Assembly (NCBI RefSeq): GCF_011038965.1
Contig: NZ_JAAKEB010000015.1
Coordinates: 1-50,786 of the forward strand
Reading direction: 5' to 3'
Source of the DNA: Adlercreutzia sp. ZJ141
Lineage (GTDB): Bacteria; Actinomycetota; Coriobacteriia; Coriobacteriales; Eggerthellaceae
Length of the DNA stretch: 50,786 bases
The translations under genes and the position numbers were made by a program. Numbering within the stretch: position 1 is the stretch's first letter; each line of letters begins with the position of its first letter. The notes under the pieces are model-generated. The model was not told where the DNA came from, did not search any database, and saw nothing but the letters and a program-made list of their open reading frames with translations. Of this stretch, positions 34,572-44,532 are shown piece by piece.

Positions 34572-37500
34572 GCGGTTTCCCCCTCGGAGCTTGTTGTGCC
34601 ACCCGAACCGTTCGCAGCGTTGATGTCGTTGATGGCGGCAGCTGCAACAGCAGCACGGGTTGCGTTGGTGGCAGCTGCGGCAGTGTCAGTGTTAGTGGCG
34701 GTAGCAGCGGCAGCACCAGAGCCAGCGTCAGCACCGGCATTGACAGCCCCGGCTTCGGAAGCACCCCCGCCATCCCCGGCAGCAGTACCCCCAGTGGCGT
34801 CAGTCGCAGTGTCGGTACCACCAGCACCAGCAGTGGCGTCCGCCACACCATTTCCCGCTGCAACATCATCACCACCAGCATCGGCAGCATCATTGGAGTC
34901 ATTATCGGCACCCTGATCACCAGTTTGCGCGGCATCTGTGGTGTCCGCAGTGCCTTCCGAAGCGGCAGCGGTTTCTGCTGCGTCTGTTGTGTCAGTAACG
35001 CTCGCGGATTTGTCTTGTCCAAGCTGTTCGAGCACGAAGCCGTCACGCATGTTCGCGAAGGCACCTTCCCCCATTTCGGGATTCGACTGAAGCTTCACTT
35101 TCGACAACCCAATACAGCCGTCAAACGCATGCGAACCGATGAAGTTCAGCGTGGATGAAAGAGTCAGCGTGTCAACACGCTTGCTACCAGAACCTGCCTG
35201 CGTATGAGTAATAGCGCCCTTAAACGCATTCGCTCCAATGTATTCCAGGTTCTTATACTTTTCTAGCGACCATGAGCTGGTTAATTCAAGCGATATGCAG
35301 CCCTCAAACGCGCTTTCGCCGATAGTCTTTAAATCTGCGAGCGCCGCTTTGGTACCACCCGTGCGCAGCAACTTCGGACAACCTTTAAAACAGTCTTTGG
35401 GAATTTCCGCAAGCCCACCATAGATGCTCGTCGTCTGCAGGTTATCGCAATATGCGAAGCACCCCTCACCGAGCGATTCCACCTTCTCAGGAACATATCC
35501 GTTTTCGAGTGAATCGCAATCGGCGAATGCCTCTTTGCCTATCGTTTTCAGAGCTTTGTAGCTATTGCTAATGGGAAATGTTTTCAACCCCGAACCTTTA
35601 AAAGCGCAATCGCCTATAGCCGAAAGCGCCGCAATATAGGATGATACTGTTCCAGTTTCTACAAGACTCGTACATGATTGGAACGCACTCTCTCCTATCG
35701 ATCCAACAGCAGCGGAAAAGCCCACATAACTCAATGCTGTGCAGTTCTCGAACGCATGTGGACCAACACACTCAATGCGGTCGTTTTGCGATCCGCCAAT
35801 TCGCACCGTCTCAAGATTGGAGCAATTAGCGAATACGCTATCACCCCACGAGTCGATAGAACCGTTAAGTTGAACTTCCTTCAAGCCAGAACAGCCCTCA
35901 AACGCTCGGTCGCCCAACGAGATAGATGCACCAAACTCGTATTGAACCTTCTCGATCTTGTCGCATCCTTCAAACGCTCCGGGCGCAATGGCTGCCACAC
36001 TGTCTGCGAGCATCACCGTGCCGGACACACTCGGCTCGGCATCGGTAATAATCCAACCATCTTCGCTCGCCTGGTACGTGACTCCGCGCAATACCTCCAC
36101 GTTGTCGTTGCGAACCTCCAGTATGGAAAGTGTATAGTCCTCTCCATACTCGGGGTCGAGCACAGCGCTATATGCTTCCAGATAACCTGCATAGGCCTGC
36201 TCATTCGGTACCCAAATGCGTAGATACTCAGACGGCTTAGAACCAAACACCGACGTGCCAAGACTCGTGGGATTCTCGGCAGCAAACTCGATAATGGACA
36301 ATAAAGGACAGTCTGAAAAACACCGGTCGGAAACTTCAGTCAGCGAGATAGGCATCGTAATACGCAAAAGACCCGAACAGCCCTCGAAGGCTTGATCGCC
36401 CAGATACGACAAGTTTGGATAGTCCGAAAGGTCAAGACGCTCAAGCGCGACGCATCGAGAGAACGCGCAGGCTCCTATCACTTTCAGCGCCTTTTTTTGG
36501 CTGTCACTCACATCGAGATGAGCCAAGCTCACACACCCGTAGAAGCTATAGCGTCCGATAGTCTCAAGCGCGCCCTGAGCGTGTAACGTATCGAGCGCCA
36601 TGCAGTCGCGGAATGCCTCTTCACCAAGTTCGGTGAGCGACGCAGGCAGCACAACTTCTTTCAATGAAGGACACCCCATGAACGCCTGAACACCCACGTG
36701 TTCGAGCGCGGGTAAGTCGAGCTTGCGGTACGTGTCGTAGCCGAACGATAGGCAGTAGGCGAATGCTCGGTCGCCTACCCAAGTAAGTTCGTCAAGGTTG
36801 AAAGAGTCTTCGTAGACGGCCTTACCATCAGACGAGAACCGTTTTATCGCACCTTTGAGAGTCATTAGGCTCTCACAATGATAGAAACATTCATCACCCA
36901 CAGACGTCACGTTCGGCGCATCAATATAAGCCAACGCCGTACAGTACGAAAATGTGCGGGCATCGAGCGCAGCCAGACCATGCGCCACGAACGACGTCAG
37001 CGACGAGCAGTTGGCAAACGCCCCTTGTCCCACCTGCGAAACGCAGTCGGGAAGTATGACTTCTTTCAGCGCCGTGCACCCGACAAAGGCCTCCTTGCCG
37101 ATAGAAGTAAGGGAGGTAAGCTCCGAATAGTTAACATTATCCATCCTAGGACAATCTGCAAAACAACGGTTGCCAATGGAGATAAGCGTCTCGGGCGTAT
37201 CGAATCCAATGGAATCGAAAGTAGGGCTTCCCTTGAACGCCTCATCACCCAAATGCGTCGTATTCGCACGAACGATGAAAAAAGTCGTATCGGTCGGCAC
37301 GTTCACCAGCGTAAACGAACCGTCAGCATCTGCACGGTAGACAGCGCCTGTATCGGGCTCATAGTCGTAGCCAACACCATTACCCGGCTGAAGAAGCTGC
37401 GCGTTACCTACATGAGGAAATACAGGCAACTTACCGCTAACCAACACCGATTCAAGCTTCACACAGTCTTTAAATGCATCGACATCTACCGAAACAACCG

Positions 37501-40069
37501 ACGCAGGAATGTGTACGATCTCAAGCGACGCACAGTTCGAGAATGAGCCGCTGGCAATTTGAGTCGTGCGCGCGTCGGGCTCGAAGAAAGTCTGCCCCTC
37601 ATCAAACACATCAACCAGGCACAGCTTCGTGCCCGCTTCGTCGAGCACAAGATACTTCGCGTTATTAAGGTAAAGGTACGTCTCGTCGGCAGGTTCAATC
37701 AGCCTGTGCGCCACCTCATCGCCAAGCGCATTGCCCCACTCGCGCAAATACTGAGCATACAACTCACGGGGAACAGCAACTGTCATGTCGGGAATATTGG
37801 AACCTGACCCGTCACCTGCGTTCGCGCCAAACGCCGCCGCATCGATGGACACCACGCTCTCGCCCGAAAGCGTCATGTGTACACCGTCGCTTAGTCCCAC
37901 GAGGCTGTTTGCGCGCAGCTCCTTCACGGTGGCGGGAACTACCACGTCGCGTATGTCGGGCGTTGCCGCGAATGCACCCGCGCCGATGGCAGTTATGCCA
38001 TCGGGCACCCAATAAGCTTCCGGTGCCGCTGCAGGCACGCCCGCAAGCACATCAGGTTCTGTGTTGGTAACTACCACGCCGCGCTCTGTATCGTATACAT
38101 ACGTGCCTGGAGCAACGCCCTCATTACTAGAGCCACTACCGTCTGTATTACCGAGCACGCCAACCTTCATCGCGCTTTCACCGCCCAGCGCTGCTATCCA
38201 CTGTTTGCATGCCGTATCGAATTCGGTGTCGGGCACGAAGAGCTCGCCTGTAAAGCCCGATTTTGCTATACCTGCAACGGGTGTCTCGCTCGCAAATACC
38301 AATTTGCCGATAGTGGCACCCGCTAGACAACCCGCCTCAAGCGTCTTTACGTGCGTGGGCACCTCCACACGTTCAAGCACACAGTTCTTAAACGCATCTT
38401 CGCCAACAGCTTCGGCCCACGGCGACCATGCATCGAAGTCCATAACTTTGATTGGCGCCGTATCATCCTCCTGGTAGCACGACGGCACGTACAACATGCG
38501 CAAACCGTTAGCGCTATACAGCACGTTCTTATACGAGCTGAATGTCTGGCTATTGTTGTCGCCAACCTTAATGCTATTCAGACTCGGGAAGTTCTCAGTA
38601 ATGCTAGGAAAATCGATATCGACCACGCTCTCGGGAAGAACAAGCTTTATCACCGTGTTGTTCTCGCACTCGAGCGCAACCTTAGTTACACCCACAGGAA
38701 TTGGAACCTCGCTCCCGCTACCCGTATAAGCCGCAAGAACCTGATCACCCAAGAAGGGGTTTTCTTTATTTTGTCCTTCCTCGCGACGAATGCGGAAATC
38801 CTTTGGAACCTCTTGAACTATAGAGACAACGGTGCGCACGGTCGACTTTCCATCCACCTCACTCGGTATATAGATGAGCGGTTCAGCGGTCGGATCATTG
38901 TTGGCAGAATCAGTCGACTTAAAACCAGCAACCATTTCCTTCAAATAACCATCTGAGCCCTCACTAAACGCACTTTCAAGAAACTGTACACCCCGATAAT
39001 TCTTGTCGGTGCTTTTCTTGTATTTCCGATACACATCTTGCCGCCCCAACACCGTGATCAAAAACCGCTGCGCATCAGAGAGATCGGTAAAAAAACCTCC
39101 AATGACATCATGCGAAACAGCTTCTTCTTGTATTTCTACTGCCGTGCTTTTATAGGGTTCTGACAGTAAGCCCGGGATCCTTGCTGAGTAATAGTCTTTT
39201 CCATCGTGCGTACCCATCGCAAAATTGAACCGTTTCCCCATAACATAGAAAGGTTCGGACACACTTTTTTCCTTGTAAGAAAACGTCACGTCGTGCTGCC
39301 CCGTAGTCCATGTTGGTGATAGAAATGCCGTATAGCCACCATCTCCGTAAGGAAGCTCGACTTCATGTTGGGTTCCGTCAGGTTGACGGTAGATCGCCCA
39401 AACCCTGACGTTATTTGGGTTATAACTCTCACCCTCGGCGAACGACCAGTGCTCAGGAACCTCCACCTTAAGATCCACCAACGTGCCATACTCTTCATCT
39501 ACGTAATCGTCCTTGGCGGAGAGCTGACCCGCTTGATAGTCGGTTATCGGAGGAGCACTTGGGCCGCCAGGATTGCCGCCTTCACCCTCGCCTTCGCCAC
39601 CGGCACCGCCGGGGTTGCTGGGGTTGTCAGCCCCACCGTTTCCGGCATTACCCTGACCACCCTGAGCTCCGGCACCGTCACCCTCCACAACAGTGGTTTC
39701 GCTTCCTACTCGCGTGCTGCTGTCGGTTTGCACTGTACTGCCCGCGAGCGAGGCGGACGAGTCGTCTGTCGCATCTTCGTCGGAAGCAAGCATATCGCTT
39801 GTCGAATCATTCGCGCCTTCTGGATCGTCTTCGTCATCGTGAATTCGATTGTCGGACTCGTCAACTTCGCCGACTTGATACGACACCGAGCCAAAGACGC
39901 GATCGTCTTTGTAGACGTTCTTCGCCCATGCCATTTCGTCAAAAAAGCCCAGGCTGAGCGTTCCCGACAACAGCACGTAACCCAGCATGCCCACAAGCGC
40001 CAACCCTGCCGTAGCTCCGGCAAATTGGGTGGCGTGTTTCGAAATGTAATCAAAAACCGTCTTAAACAT
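34568..40069 (-). CDS. Giant BspA-like leucine-rich-repeat surface protein
   Basis: 1833 residues. One hydrophobic span near residues 17-42 (AGATAGLALVGMLGYVLLSG) serves as signal anchor. A Gly/Asp-rich linker (about 60-175) and a beta-rich section (about 180-470) with MBG/bacterial-Ig-like strands follow. Then LRR_5 (BspA/TpLRR) repeats run to about residue 1690, many with the pattern IGExAFxGCxxLxxVxLP. The last 130 or so residues are Ala/Thr/Asp low complexity without an LPXTG motif or terminal membrane span. BspA-type repeats bind host matrix or mediate cell contact. It overlaps the kinase gene by 8 bp and moxR by 4 bp, so it is made together with them. Confidence 0.88.
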   Translation of the reverse strand: MFKTVFDYISKHATQFAGATAGLALVGMLGYVLLSGTLSLGFFDEMAWAKNVYKDDRVFGSVSYQVGEVDESDNRIHDDEDDPEGANDSTSDMLASDEDATDDSSASLAGSTVQTDSSTRVGSETTVVEGDGAGAQGGQGNAGNGGADNPSNPGGAGGEGEGEGGNPGGPSAPPITDYQAGQLSAKDDYVDEEYGTLVDLKVEVPEHWSFAEGESYNPNNVRVWAIYRQPDGTQHEVELPYGDGGYTAFLSPTWTTGQHDVTFSYKEKSVSEPFYVMGKRFNFAMGTHDGKDYYSARIPGLLSEPYKSTAVEIQEEAVSHDVIGGFFTDLSDAQRFLITVLGRQDVYRKYKKSTDKNYRGVQFLESAFSEGSDGYLKEMVAGFKSTDSANNDPTAEPLIYIPSEVDGKSTVRTVVSIVQEVPKDFRIRREEGQNKENPFLGDQVLAAYTGSGSEVPIPVGVTKVALECENNTVIKLVLPESVVDIDFPSITENFPSLNSIKVGDNNSQTFSSYKNVLYSANGLRMLYVPSCYQEDDTAPIKVMDFDAWSPWAEAVGEDAFKNCVLERVEVPTHVKTLEAGCLAGATIGKLVFASETPVAGIAKSGFTGELFVPDTEFDTACKQWIAALGGESAMKVGVLGNTDGSGSSNEGVAPGTYVYDTERGVVVTNTEPDVLAGVPAAAPEAYWVPDGITAIGAGAFAATPDIRDVVVPATVKELRANSLVGLSDGVHMTLSGESVVSIDAAAFGANAGDGSGSNIPDMTVAVPRELYAQYLREWGNALGDEVAHRLIEPADETYLYLNNAKYLVLDEAGTKLCLVDVFDEGQTFFEPDARTTQIASGSFSNCASLEIVHIPASVVSVDVDAFKDCVKLESVLVSGKLPVFPHVGNAQLLQPGNGVGYDYEPDTGAVYRADADGSFTLVNVPTDTTFFIVRANTTHLGDEAFKGSPTFDSIGFDTPETLISIGNRCFADCPRMDNVNYSELTSLTSIGKEAFVGCTALKEVILPDCVSQVGQGAFANCSSLTSFVAHGLAALDARTFSYCTALAYIDAPNVTSVGDECFYHCESLMTLKGAIKRFSSDGKAVYEDSFNLDELTWVGDRAFAYCLSFGYDTYRKLDLPALEHVGVQAFMGCPSLKEVVLPASLTELGEEAFRDCMALDTLHAQGALETIGRYSFYGCVSLAHLDVSDSQKKALKVIGACAFSRCVALERLDLSDYPNLSYLGDQAFEGCSGLLRITMPISLTEVSDRCFSDCPLLSIIEFAAENPTSLGTSVFGSKPSEYLRIWVPNEQAYAGYLEAYSAVLDPEYGEDYTLSILEVRNDNVEVLRGVTYQASEDGWIITDAEPSVSGTVMLADSVAAIAPGAFEGCDKIEKVQYEFGASISLGDRAFEGCSGLKEVQLNGSIDSWGDSVFANCSNLETVRIGGSQNDRIECVGPHAFENCTALSYVGFSAAVGSIGESAFQSCTSLVETGTVSSYIAALSAIGDCAFKGSGLKTFPISNSYKALKTIGKEAFADCDSLENGYVPEKVESLGEGCFAYCDNLQTTSIYGGLAEIPKDCFKGCPKLLRTGGTKAALADLKTIGESAFEGCISLELTSSWSLEKYKNLEYIGANAFKGAITHTQAGSGSKRVDTLTLSSTLNFIGSHAFDGCIGLSKVKLQSNPEMGEGAFANMRDGFVLEQLGQDKSASVTDTTDAAETAAASEGTADTTDAAQTGDQGADNDSNDAADAGGDDVAAGNGVADATAGAGGTDTATDATGGTAAGDGGGASEAGAVNAGADAGSGAAAATATNTDTAAAATNATRAAVAAAAINDINAANGSGGTTSSEGETA

Positions 40070-41810
40070 GCGAGTACCCCCTTTGCATGCTCACGGCAAG
40101 CTCTGCATTAATAAGGTGTTCAAGTTGCTCGAATTCAACCGGCTTCGATATGTGGCCATCCATGCCCACTTCACGCGAATGCCGCTTGTCTTCCGTGTAA
40201 GCATCGGCCGACAACGCAAAAATGGGCGTGGTCTGCGCATCGGGGCGCTCAAGTGCGCGGATATGCTGCGCGGCTTCCCAGCCATTGCGATTGGGCATTT
40301 GTACGTCCATCAGCACAACGTCGAAGTGGTTCAGCTCGCTGTGTTCGAACATTTCGCACACGATCACGCCGTCGCTCGCGTGCTCCACGTGCGCGCCCAG
40401 CTCTTCTAACATGTCGATAGCAATGCTGGCGTTGAGCATGTTGTCTTCAGCAAGCAAAATGGTGCTGCCTGCCAGCTTGAACTGGCCATCATCAACAACG
40501 GGCACACCGCCCAGCGATGAGCCGCCCGCTTCCAGATATTCTTCCACCTCTTCATCGGAAGCAATGGGCAAACCCAAATGTATTTCGAAGGTTGTACCCA
40601 CGCCCACCTCGGACTCTACAGAAATTTGTCCGCCCATCAGGCGCGTCAGCTGATCGGAAATAGCCATGCCCAACCCCGTGCCACCAAAGCGTCGCGAAAT
40701 GGAGCGGTCTTCTTGCGAGAAGGGATTGAAAAGGTCGGCCAGAAACTCCGGCGACATGCCTTTGCCTGTGTCGGATTCCACAATTACCACGTGAAGGACG
40801 CCGTCTATCTGCTGCATCAACCGCAACGACAGCGAAATGGTGCCCCCGGGGTTCGTGAATTTGTGCGAGTTCGAAATAAGATTGGTGACAACCTGCGTAA
40901 GTCGCAGCTCGTCTCCCAAAACATACGGCGTGGGAAGATTATCTACGCTTGTTTCGAAGGTGATACCCTTTGAGGCTATCATTTCGCCGAACAGGTTCTG
41001 CTCGGACCGAATGATATTAGTTATGTCGAAGCAACGCTGCTCTACCTCGAGCTTGCCGTTGTCGATCTTGGAAATATCAAGCACGTCGTTGATTACCGAC
41101 AACAAGTACTTCAGCAGTTCATCGGCCTGGGAAAGGTAGCCCTGCATCCGCTCGGTGTCGTCGATGTGCAGCTTGGCAAGAGACAACGTTCCCATGATGC
41201 CGTTCATAGGCGTGCGGATTTCGTGGCTCATGTTGGACAAGAACATGAGTTTGGCCCGCTCGCCCAGCTCGGCGCGCTCGCATTGCTCAATCAAATCGCG
41301 CTGAACGTTGTGTTGCGCGGTGATGTCGCGCACCGACAACAGCACCTTATTATCGCCGCATGGAGCGATGCGCAACGTTGCCCAGCGCGTATCATCAGGG
41401 TTTTCGGAAACGACATGCTCCGGCGCTTTGTTGGCGAAGGCGAATTCCATTTCGAAGGGCTCGCGCTTATCCCATTCGGCAAGGCCCTCGCGAAGATCAA
41501 GCAACGAGTCGTGCGCAATAACACGGCCGAGCGCCTGCACGTCGGCTTCTAGCTCGCGAGAGGACACACCCAGAATGCGATCGACGCCAGCCACATGACA
41601 CACGCGATGAGCTGCGGTATCGTACAGAATGAGCGCTTGGTCGGCCGCGCGGTCAACAGCCATGTCGAACGCGCCACCATGGGCAATAACACGCTTGGTC
41701 ACGCCCGAACGGCGAATGAGAGCAAGCACAGCGAAAAGCAGCACCGCAGACAGCACGAGCGCCACAACGCCACACACAAAGAGCGCGTTGTTCTGAAGCG
41801 CCTCGAGCAT
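40062..41810 (-). CDS. Hybrid sensor histidine kinase with C-terminal receiver
   Basis: 582 residues. One N-terminal membrane span (residues 8-32), a PAS-like segment (about 50-165), HisKA with phospho-acceptor His196 in FLSNMSHEIRTPMNGIMG, HATPase with DTGKGMSPEF and FGGTGLGMAIS, and a receiver domain from about 455 with FDVVLMDVQMP (phospho-Asp) and ISKPVEF (Lys). No output domain or Hpt domain is attached. It has little extracytoplasmic sequence, so it senses through the membrane or PAS part. It leads the LRR-MoxR-DUF58-transglutaminase operon with an AGGGGG ribosome site. Confidence 0.92.
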   Translation of the reverse strand: MLEALQNNALFVCGVVALVLSAVLLFAVLALIRRSGVTKRVIAHGGAFDMAVDRAADQALILYDTAAHRVCHVAGVDRILGVSSRELEADVQALGRVIAHDSLLDLREGLAEWDKREPFEMEFAFANKAPEHVVSENPDDTRWATLRIAPCGDNKVLLSVRDITAQHNVQRDLIEQCERAELGERAKLMFLSNMSHEIRTPMNGIMGTLSLAKLHIDDTERMQGYLSQADELLKYLLSVINDVLDISKIDNGKLEVEQRCFDITNIIRSEQNLFGEMIASKGITFETSVDNLPTPYVLGDELRLTQVVTNLISNSHKFTNPGGTISLSLRLMQQIDGVLHVVIVESDTGKGMSPEFLADLFNPFSQEDRSISRRFGGTGLGMAISDQLTRLMGGQISVESEVGVGTTFEIHLGLPIASDEEVEEYLEAGGSSLGGVPVVDDGQFKLAGSTILLAEDNMLNASIAIDMLEELGAHVEHASDGVIVCEMFEHSELNHFDVVLMDVQMPNRNGWEAAQHIRALERPDAQTTPIFALSADAYTEDKRHSREVGMDGHISKPVEFEQLEHLINAELAVSMQRGYSHV

Positions 41811-41894
41811 CGTGTCCCCCTCTTCACCGAATATGTTAACTACCAGTAATTCGCGCGATTAATCTGCAAATACGAGACAAATAAGCCCTCTCAC

Positions 41895-41940
41895 TTGCGA
41901 TTGATTGCACACGTATTTACATTATCGCAAATGACCCCGC
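41895..41940. promoter_or_regulatory. Inverted repeat upstream of the kinase operon
   Basis: TTGCGAT (41895-41901) and ATCGCAA (41934-41940) are complementary with a 32-bp gap, in the 270-bp A/T-richer divergent region between the kinase and the FitAB-type genes. A possible regulator site. No strong -35/-10 pair for the kinase is obvious. Confidence 0.3.
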
Positions 41941-42029
41941 CCTTTGAAAGCATTCCACAAGGTAAGCGCAAGCAGAAACGTCTGAGAAACGGGCACCCTG
42001 GAGGGGGCACAAGCATGATTTCTAAGAGT

Positions 42030-42046
42030 TGATATCTATGATATCA
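42030..42046. promoter_or_regulatory. Perfect palindrome TGATATC-tat-GATATCA, candidate antitoxin operator
   Basis: A 17-bp perfect palindrome 35 bp before the antitoxin start. It overlaps TATGAT, a likely -10 box. FitA/VapB antitoxins repress their own operon by binding such palindromes. Confidence 0.6.
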
Positions 42047-42081
42047 TCCAAGATAGCAGAAGCAGAAGAAAGGAACCCCTT

Positions 42082-42324
42082 ATGAGCGACCTTCTTATTC
42101 GAGACATCGATCCCACGCTCAAATCGGCGCTGCGGGATCGTGCAGCTCGCCATGGCCTTTCTCAACAGAAAGAGGCCCGAGCGATTCTCGAATCAGTTCT
42201 GCGCACCGAACATGACAGTTGGGTGTCTCGTCTCCGCAATGCCGGACGCTCCGTTGAAGGCATTGAACTCGAAGTACCAACGCGTCATGCAGCTCGCGAT
42301 GTGAACAGAGGGGACTGGCTGTGA
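42082..42324 (+). CDS. FitA/VapB-type ribbon-helix-helix antitoxin
   Basis: 80 residues. The N-terminal ribbon-helix-helix (LLIRDIDPTLKSALRDRAARHGLSQQKEARAILESVL) is the FitA-like Arc fold. The C-terminus RHAARDVNRGDWL is the extended part that enters the toxin active site. AAAGGA precedes the ATG. The stop overlaps the toxin GTG by GTGA. Confidence 0.88.
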   Translation: MSDLLIRDIDPTLKSALRDRAARHGLSQQKEARAILESVLRTEHDSWVSRLRNAGRSVEGIELEVPTRHAARDVNRGDWL

Positions 42325-42743
42325 AGTTCATAGCAGACACAAACGTTGTCTCGGAGCTCATGAAAGCGGAGCCTTCCGATGCGGTTATCGACTGGTTCCA
42401 AGACCACGAGGGGCTGATTTACCTCACGTCCATAACGGTAGAGGAGCTTTACTATGGAATATTGCGCCTTCCCGATGGAAGGCGCAAAGAACGTTTGAAG
42501 TCGGCTATCACGGGCATCGTTATGGACTGCTCAAGCAAGACACTGCCGTTCGATGCGTACAGTGCCTATCTTTGCGCTCAACTGCACGAGCGAGCCGTTT
42601 TGCAGGGCAGAACACCAACGATCGAAGACCTTATGATCGCATCCATCACCCAACGCAACGAAGCTATTCTGGCAACTCGAAACGTGAAAGACTTCGCCTA
42701 TCTTGGCATCGACTACGTAAACCCTTTCGAATATCGCACGTAG
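42321..42743 (+). CDS. FitB/VapC-type PIN-domain ribonuclease toxin
   Basis: 140 residues from the GTG at 42321. PIN-domain acidic residues are visible: Asp in FIADTNVVSELMK, Glu in TVEELYYGI, Asp in IEDLMIASI and Asn/Asp in ATRNVKDF. FitB/VapC toxins cleave RNA when the antitoxin is lost. The order antitoxin-toxin with a 4-bp overlap is standard. Confidence 0.9.
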   Translation: MKFIADTNVVSELMKAEPSDAVIDWFQDHEGLIYLTSITVEELYYGILRLPDGRRKERLKSAITGIVMDCSSKTLPFDAYSAYLCAQLHERAVLQGRTPTIEDLMIASITQRNEAILATRNVKDFAYLGIDYVNPFEYRT

Positions 42744-42844
42744 CGCCAACACCCGAACCTGTATTGTTGCAAAAGCTCAAGCTCGAGCATCGGCGCTATG
42801 CGAAGCTTCTCGAATTATTGTGCGTCTTTTGATTTCACGCAGCC

Positions 42845-42918
42845 TTACGCGGTCTTACACGACCTGAAGCGCGCAGTCTGGCGCAGTCTGGCGCACTCTG
42901 GCGCGGTCTTACGCAACC
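42845..42918. repeat. Degenerate 10-bp tandem repeats at the symporter 3' end
   Basis: Consecutive ten-base words GCGCAGTCTG, GCGCAGTCTG, GCGCACTCTG, GCGCGGTCTT, flanked by ACGCGGTCTT/ACACGACCTG and ACGCAACCTT, run through the 165-bp gap into the last codons of the minus-strand symporter. No frame is supported. Compare 14053-14160. Confidence 0.65.
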
Positions 42919-44228
42919 TTTTGTGCGCGCTTTTGGGCCTTGCGTTCCTCCATGGCATTCACGCATACGGCAGCCGAGCCGTCACCTGTGACGTTTACCG
43001 CCGTGCGCATCATGTCGAGAATACGATCGACGCCGGCAACCAGCGCAATACCCTCAACCGGCAGGCCAACCGACTGCAGCACCATGGCGAGCATGATCAT
43101 GCCCGAACCCGGAACGCCCGCCGTGCCAATGGACGCCAGAACAGCGGTAAGCACAATGGTCACCTGTTGGCCAATCGTTAGGTCGATGCCGAACACCTGC
43201 GCAATGAAGATGGCACAAACTCCCTGGTAAATTGAAGTGCCGTCCATGTTGATGGTAGCGCCGAGTGGCAGCACGAAACTGGATATTTCCTTCTTCACAC
43301 CCATGTTCTGCGAGCATTCGATGTTAATGGGCAGCGCGCCCACCGACGATGCCGACGCGAACGCAAACGTGAATGCCGGCAACTCACCTTTGAAGAACGT
43401 AAGCGGGTTCATACCAGCAATCACCTTCACCAACCCGGAATACACAACCACCACGTGCAGGATCATGGCCACATACGCAACGACGATCAACCTTAATAGG
43501 GGCAGCAAGATGTCGGGGCCGTTGCTGGCGATAACAGGCGCTATCAGGCCGAACACACCAAACGGCGCGAAGCAAATGATGCCGTGCATCACCTTGATGC
43601 ACACCTCCGACATGGCATTCACCAGATCGGCAACAGGTTTCGCCTTCTGACCAGCTGCGATAATACCAAACCCGAAGAACAGCGCGATAACGATGATCTG
43701 CAGCATGGTGGCGTCAGCCATGGGCTGCACGAAGTTCGACGGGAAGATAGCAACCAGCGTGTCAATGAGCGTTGGCTGCTCGGCGGGCTCGTAGGCCAAT
43801 TCCTCGGCGGGCAAGTTGTAGCCACCTCCAACGTTGAGTACGTTAGCTATAATCAAGCCAATAGTGATGGCGCACGCCGTGGTGAGCAGGTAGTACACGA
43901 TGGTTTTGCCGCCGATGGCGCCAATTTGCTTGATGTCTCGCAGCGAGATAACACCCGCCATCATGGAGAAAATAACAAGCGGAACCACAATCATCTTGAT
44001 CAAGTTCAAGAATATCGTGCCCACCGGCTTAATGTATGTTTCGGCGATTTCAGGCGCGCCTTGCAACAGCAAGCCAACAACCACGCCCAACCCCAACGCA
44101 ATGAAAATCCACGTGGTCAGCGAAATGCGCTTGTACCACGGCTTCTTCGCATTTTCCTGGGCTATTTCTTGCGCGACTTCTTTGATGTCGCTTTCCGCCT
44201 CTTCAACTAACTCTTTCAATTCCGACAT
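42909..44228 (-). CDS. Dicarboxylate/amino acid:cation symporter (DAACS family)
   Basis: 439 residues with about eight membrane spans and the two re-entrant loops of GltP/DctA transporters: the serine-rich FAFASASSVGALPINIE, then LGATINMDGTSIYQGV (NMDGT signature) and the last motif RTAVNVTGDGSAAV. It imports glutamate/aspartate or C4-dicarboxylates with Na+ or H+. The N-terminus has a charged helix of about 30 residues. The AAGGGG ribosome site fits. C4-dicarboxylate uptake would suit a fumarate-type respiring anaerobe, but the substrate is not proven. Confidence 0.92.
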   Translation of the reverse strand: MSELKELVEEAESDIKEVAQEIAQENAKKPWYKRISLTTWIFIALGLGVVVGLLLQGAPEIAETYIKPVGTIFLNLIKMIVVPLVIFSMMAGVISLRDIKQIGAIGGKTIVYYLLTTACAITIGLIIANVLNVGGGYNLPAEELAYEPAEQPTLIDTLVAIFPSNFVQPMADATMLQIIVIALFFGFGIIAAGQKAKPVADLVNAMSEVCIKVMHGIICFAPFGVFGLIAPVIASNGPDILLPLLRLIVVAYVAMILHVVVVYSGLVKVIAGMNPLTFFKGELPAFTFAFASASSVGALPINIECSQNMGVKKEISSFVLPLGATINMDGTSIYQGVCAIFIAQVFGIDLTIGQQVTIVLTAVLASIGTAGVPGSGMIMLAMVLQSVGLPVEGIALVAGVDRILDMMRTAVNVTGDGSAAVCVNAMEERKAQKRAQKVA

Positions 44229-44416
44229 ACCAACCCCTTACACGTCAGGCTCGACGAGCCATCGGTACGCGAAACCCCGCAAGCTTCCCTCTTCGCGTTT
44301 TCTCATACCGAGTGCATTTTAGCTGATTATTGGCAGAATGGAATGTTTTTCTCGACGTGTCATCTTGTATCAGGTATACTAGCAAACCGCGTTTGGCGCT
44401 ACAGCATCGTTTTCGT

Positions 44417-44500
44417 GCCCGAGTGGCGGAATGGCAGACGCGGCGGTCTCAAAAACCGTTGTCGAAAGACGTGCGAGTTCGACTCTCGCCTCGGGCACCA
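44417..44500 (+). tRNA. tRNA-Leu (anticodon CAA)
   Basis: 84 bases including an encoded CCA. Acceptor arms GCCCGAG and CTCGGGC pair fully. The anticodon stem GCGGT/ACCGT encloses loop CTCAAAA with anticodon CAA at 44450-44452. A long variable arm (class II) and the T-arm with GTTCGACTC follow. It reads UUG. Confidence 0.95.
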
Positions 44501-44532
44501 GTTTTCTTTCCATCATTTTCTTCACATACGCA

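Noticed and set aside
34568-34900. Low-complexity end of the LRR gene as a plus-strand gene or frameshift
   Set aside because: The Ala/Thr/Asp tail stays in frame to a stop that overlaps moxR by ATGA. The plus-strand frame is a mirror of GCN/GAC codons.
42845-42918. CRISPR array at the tandem repeats
   Set aside because: The units are about ten bases, contiguous and without spacers, and no cas genes are present.
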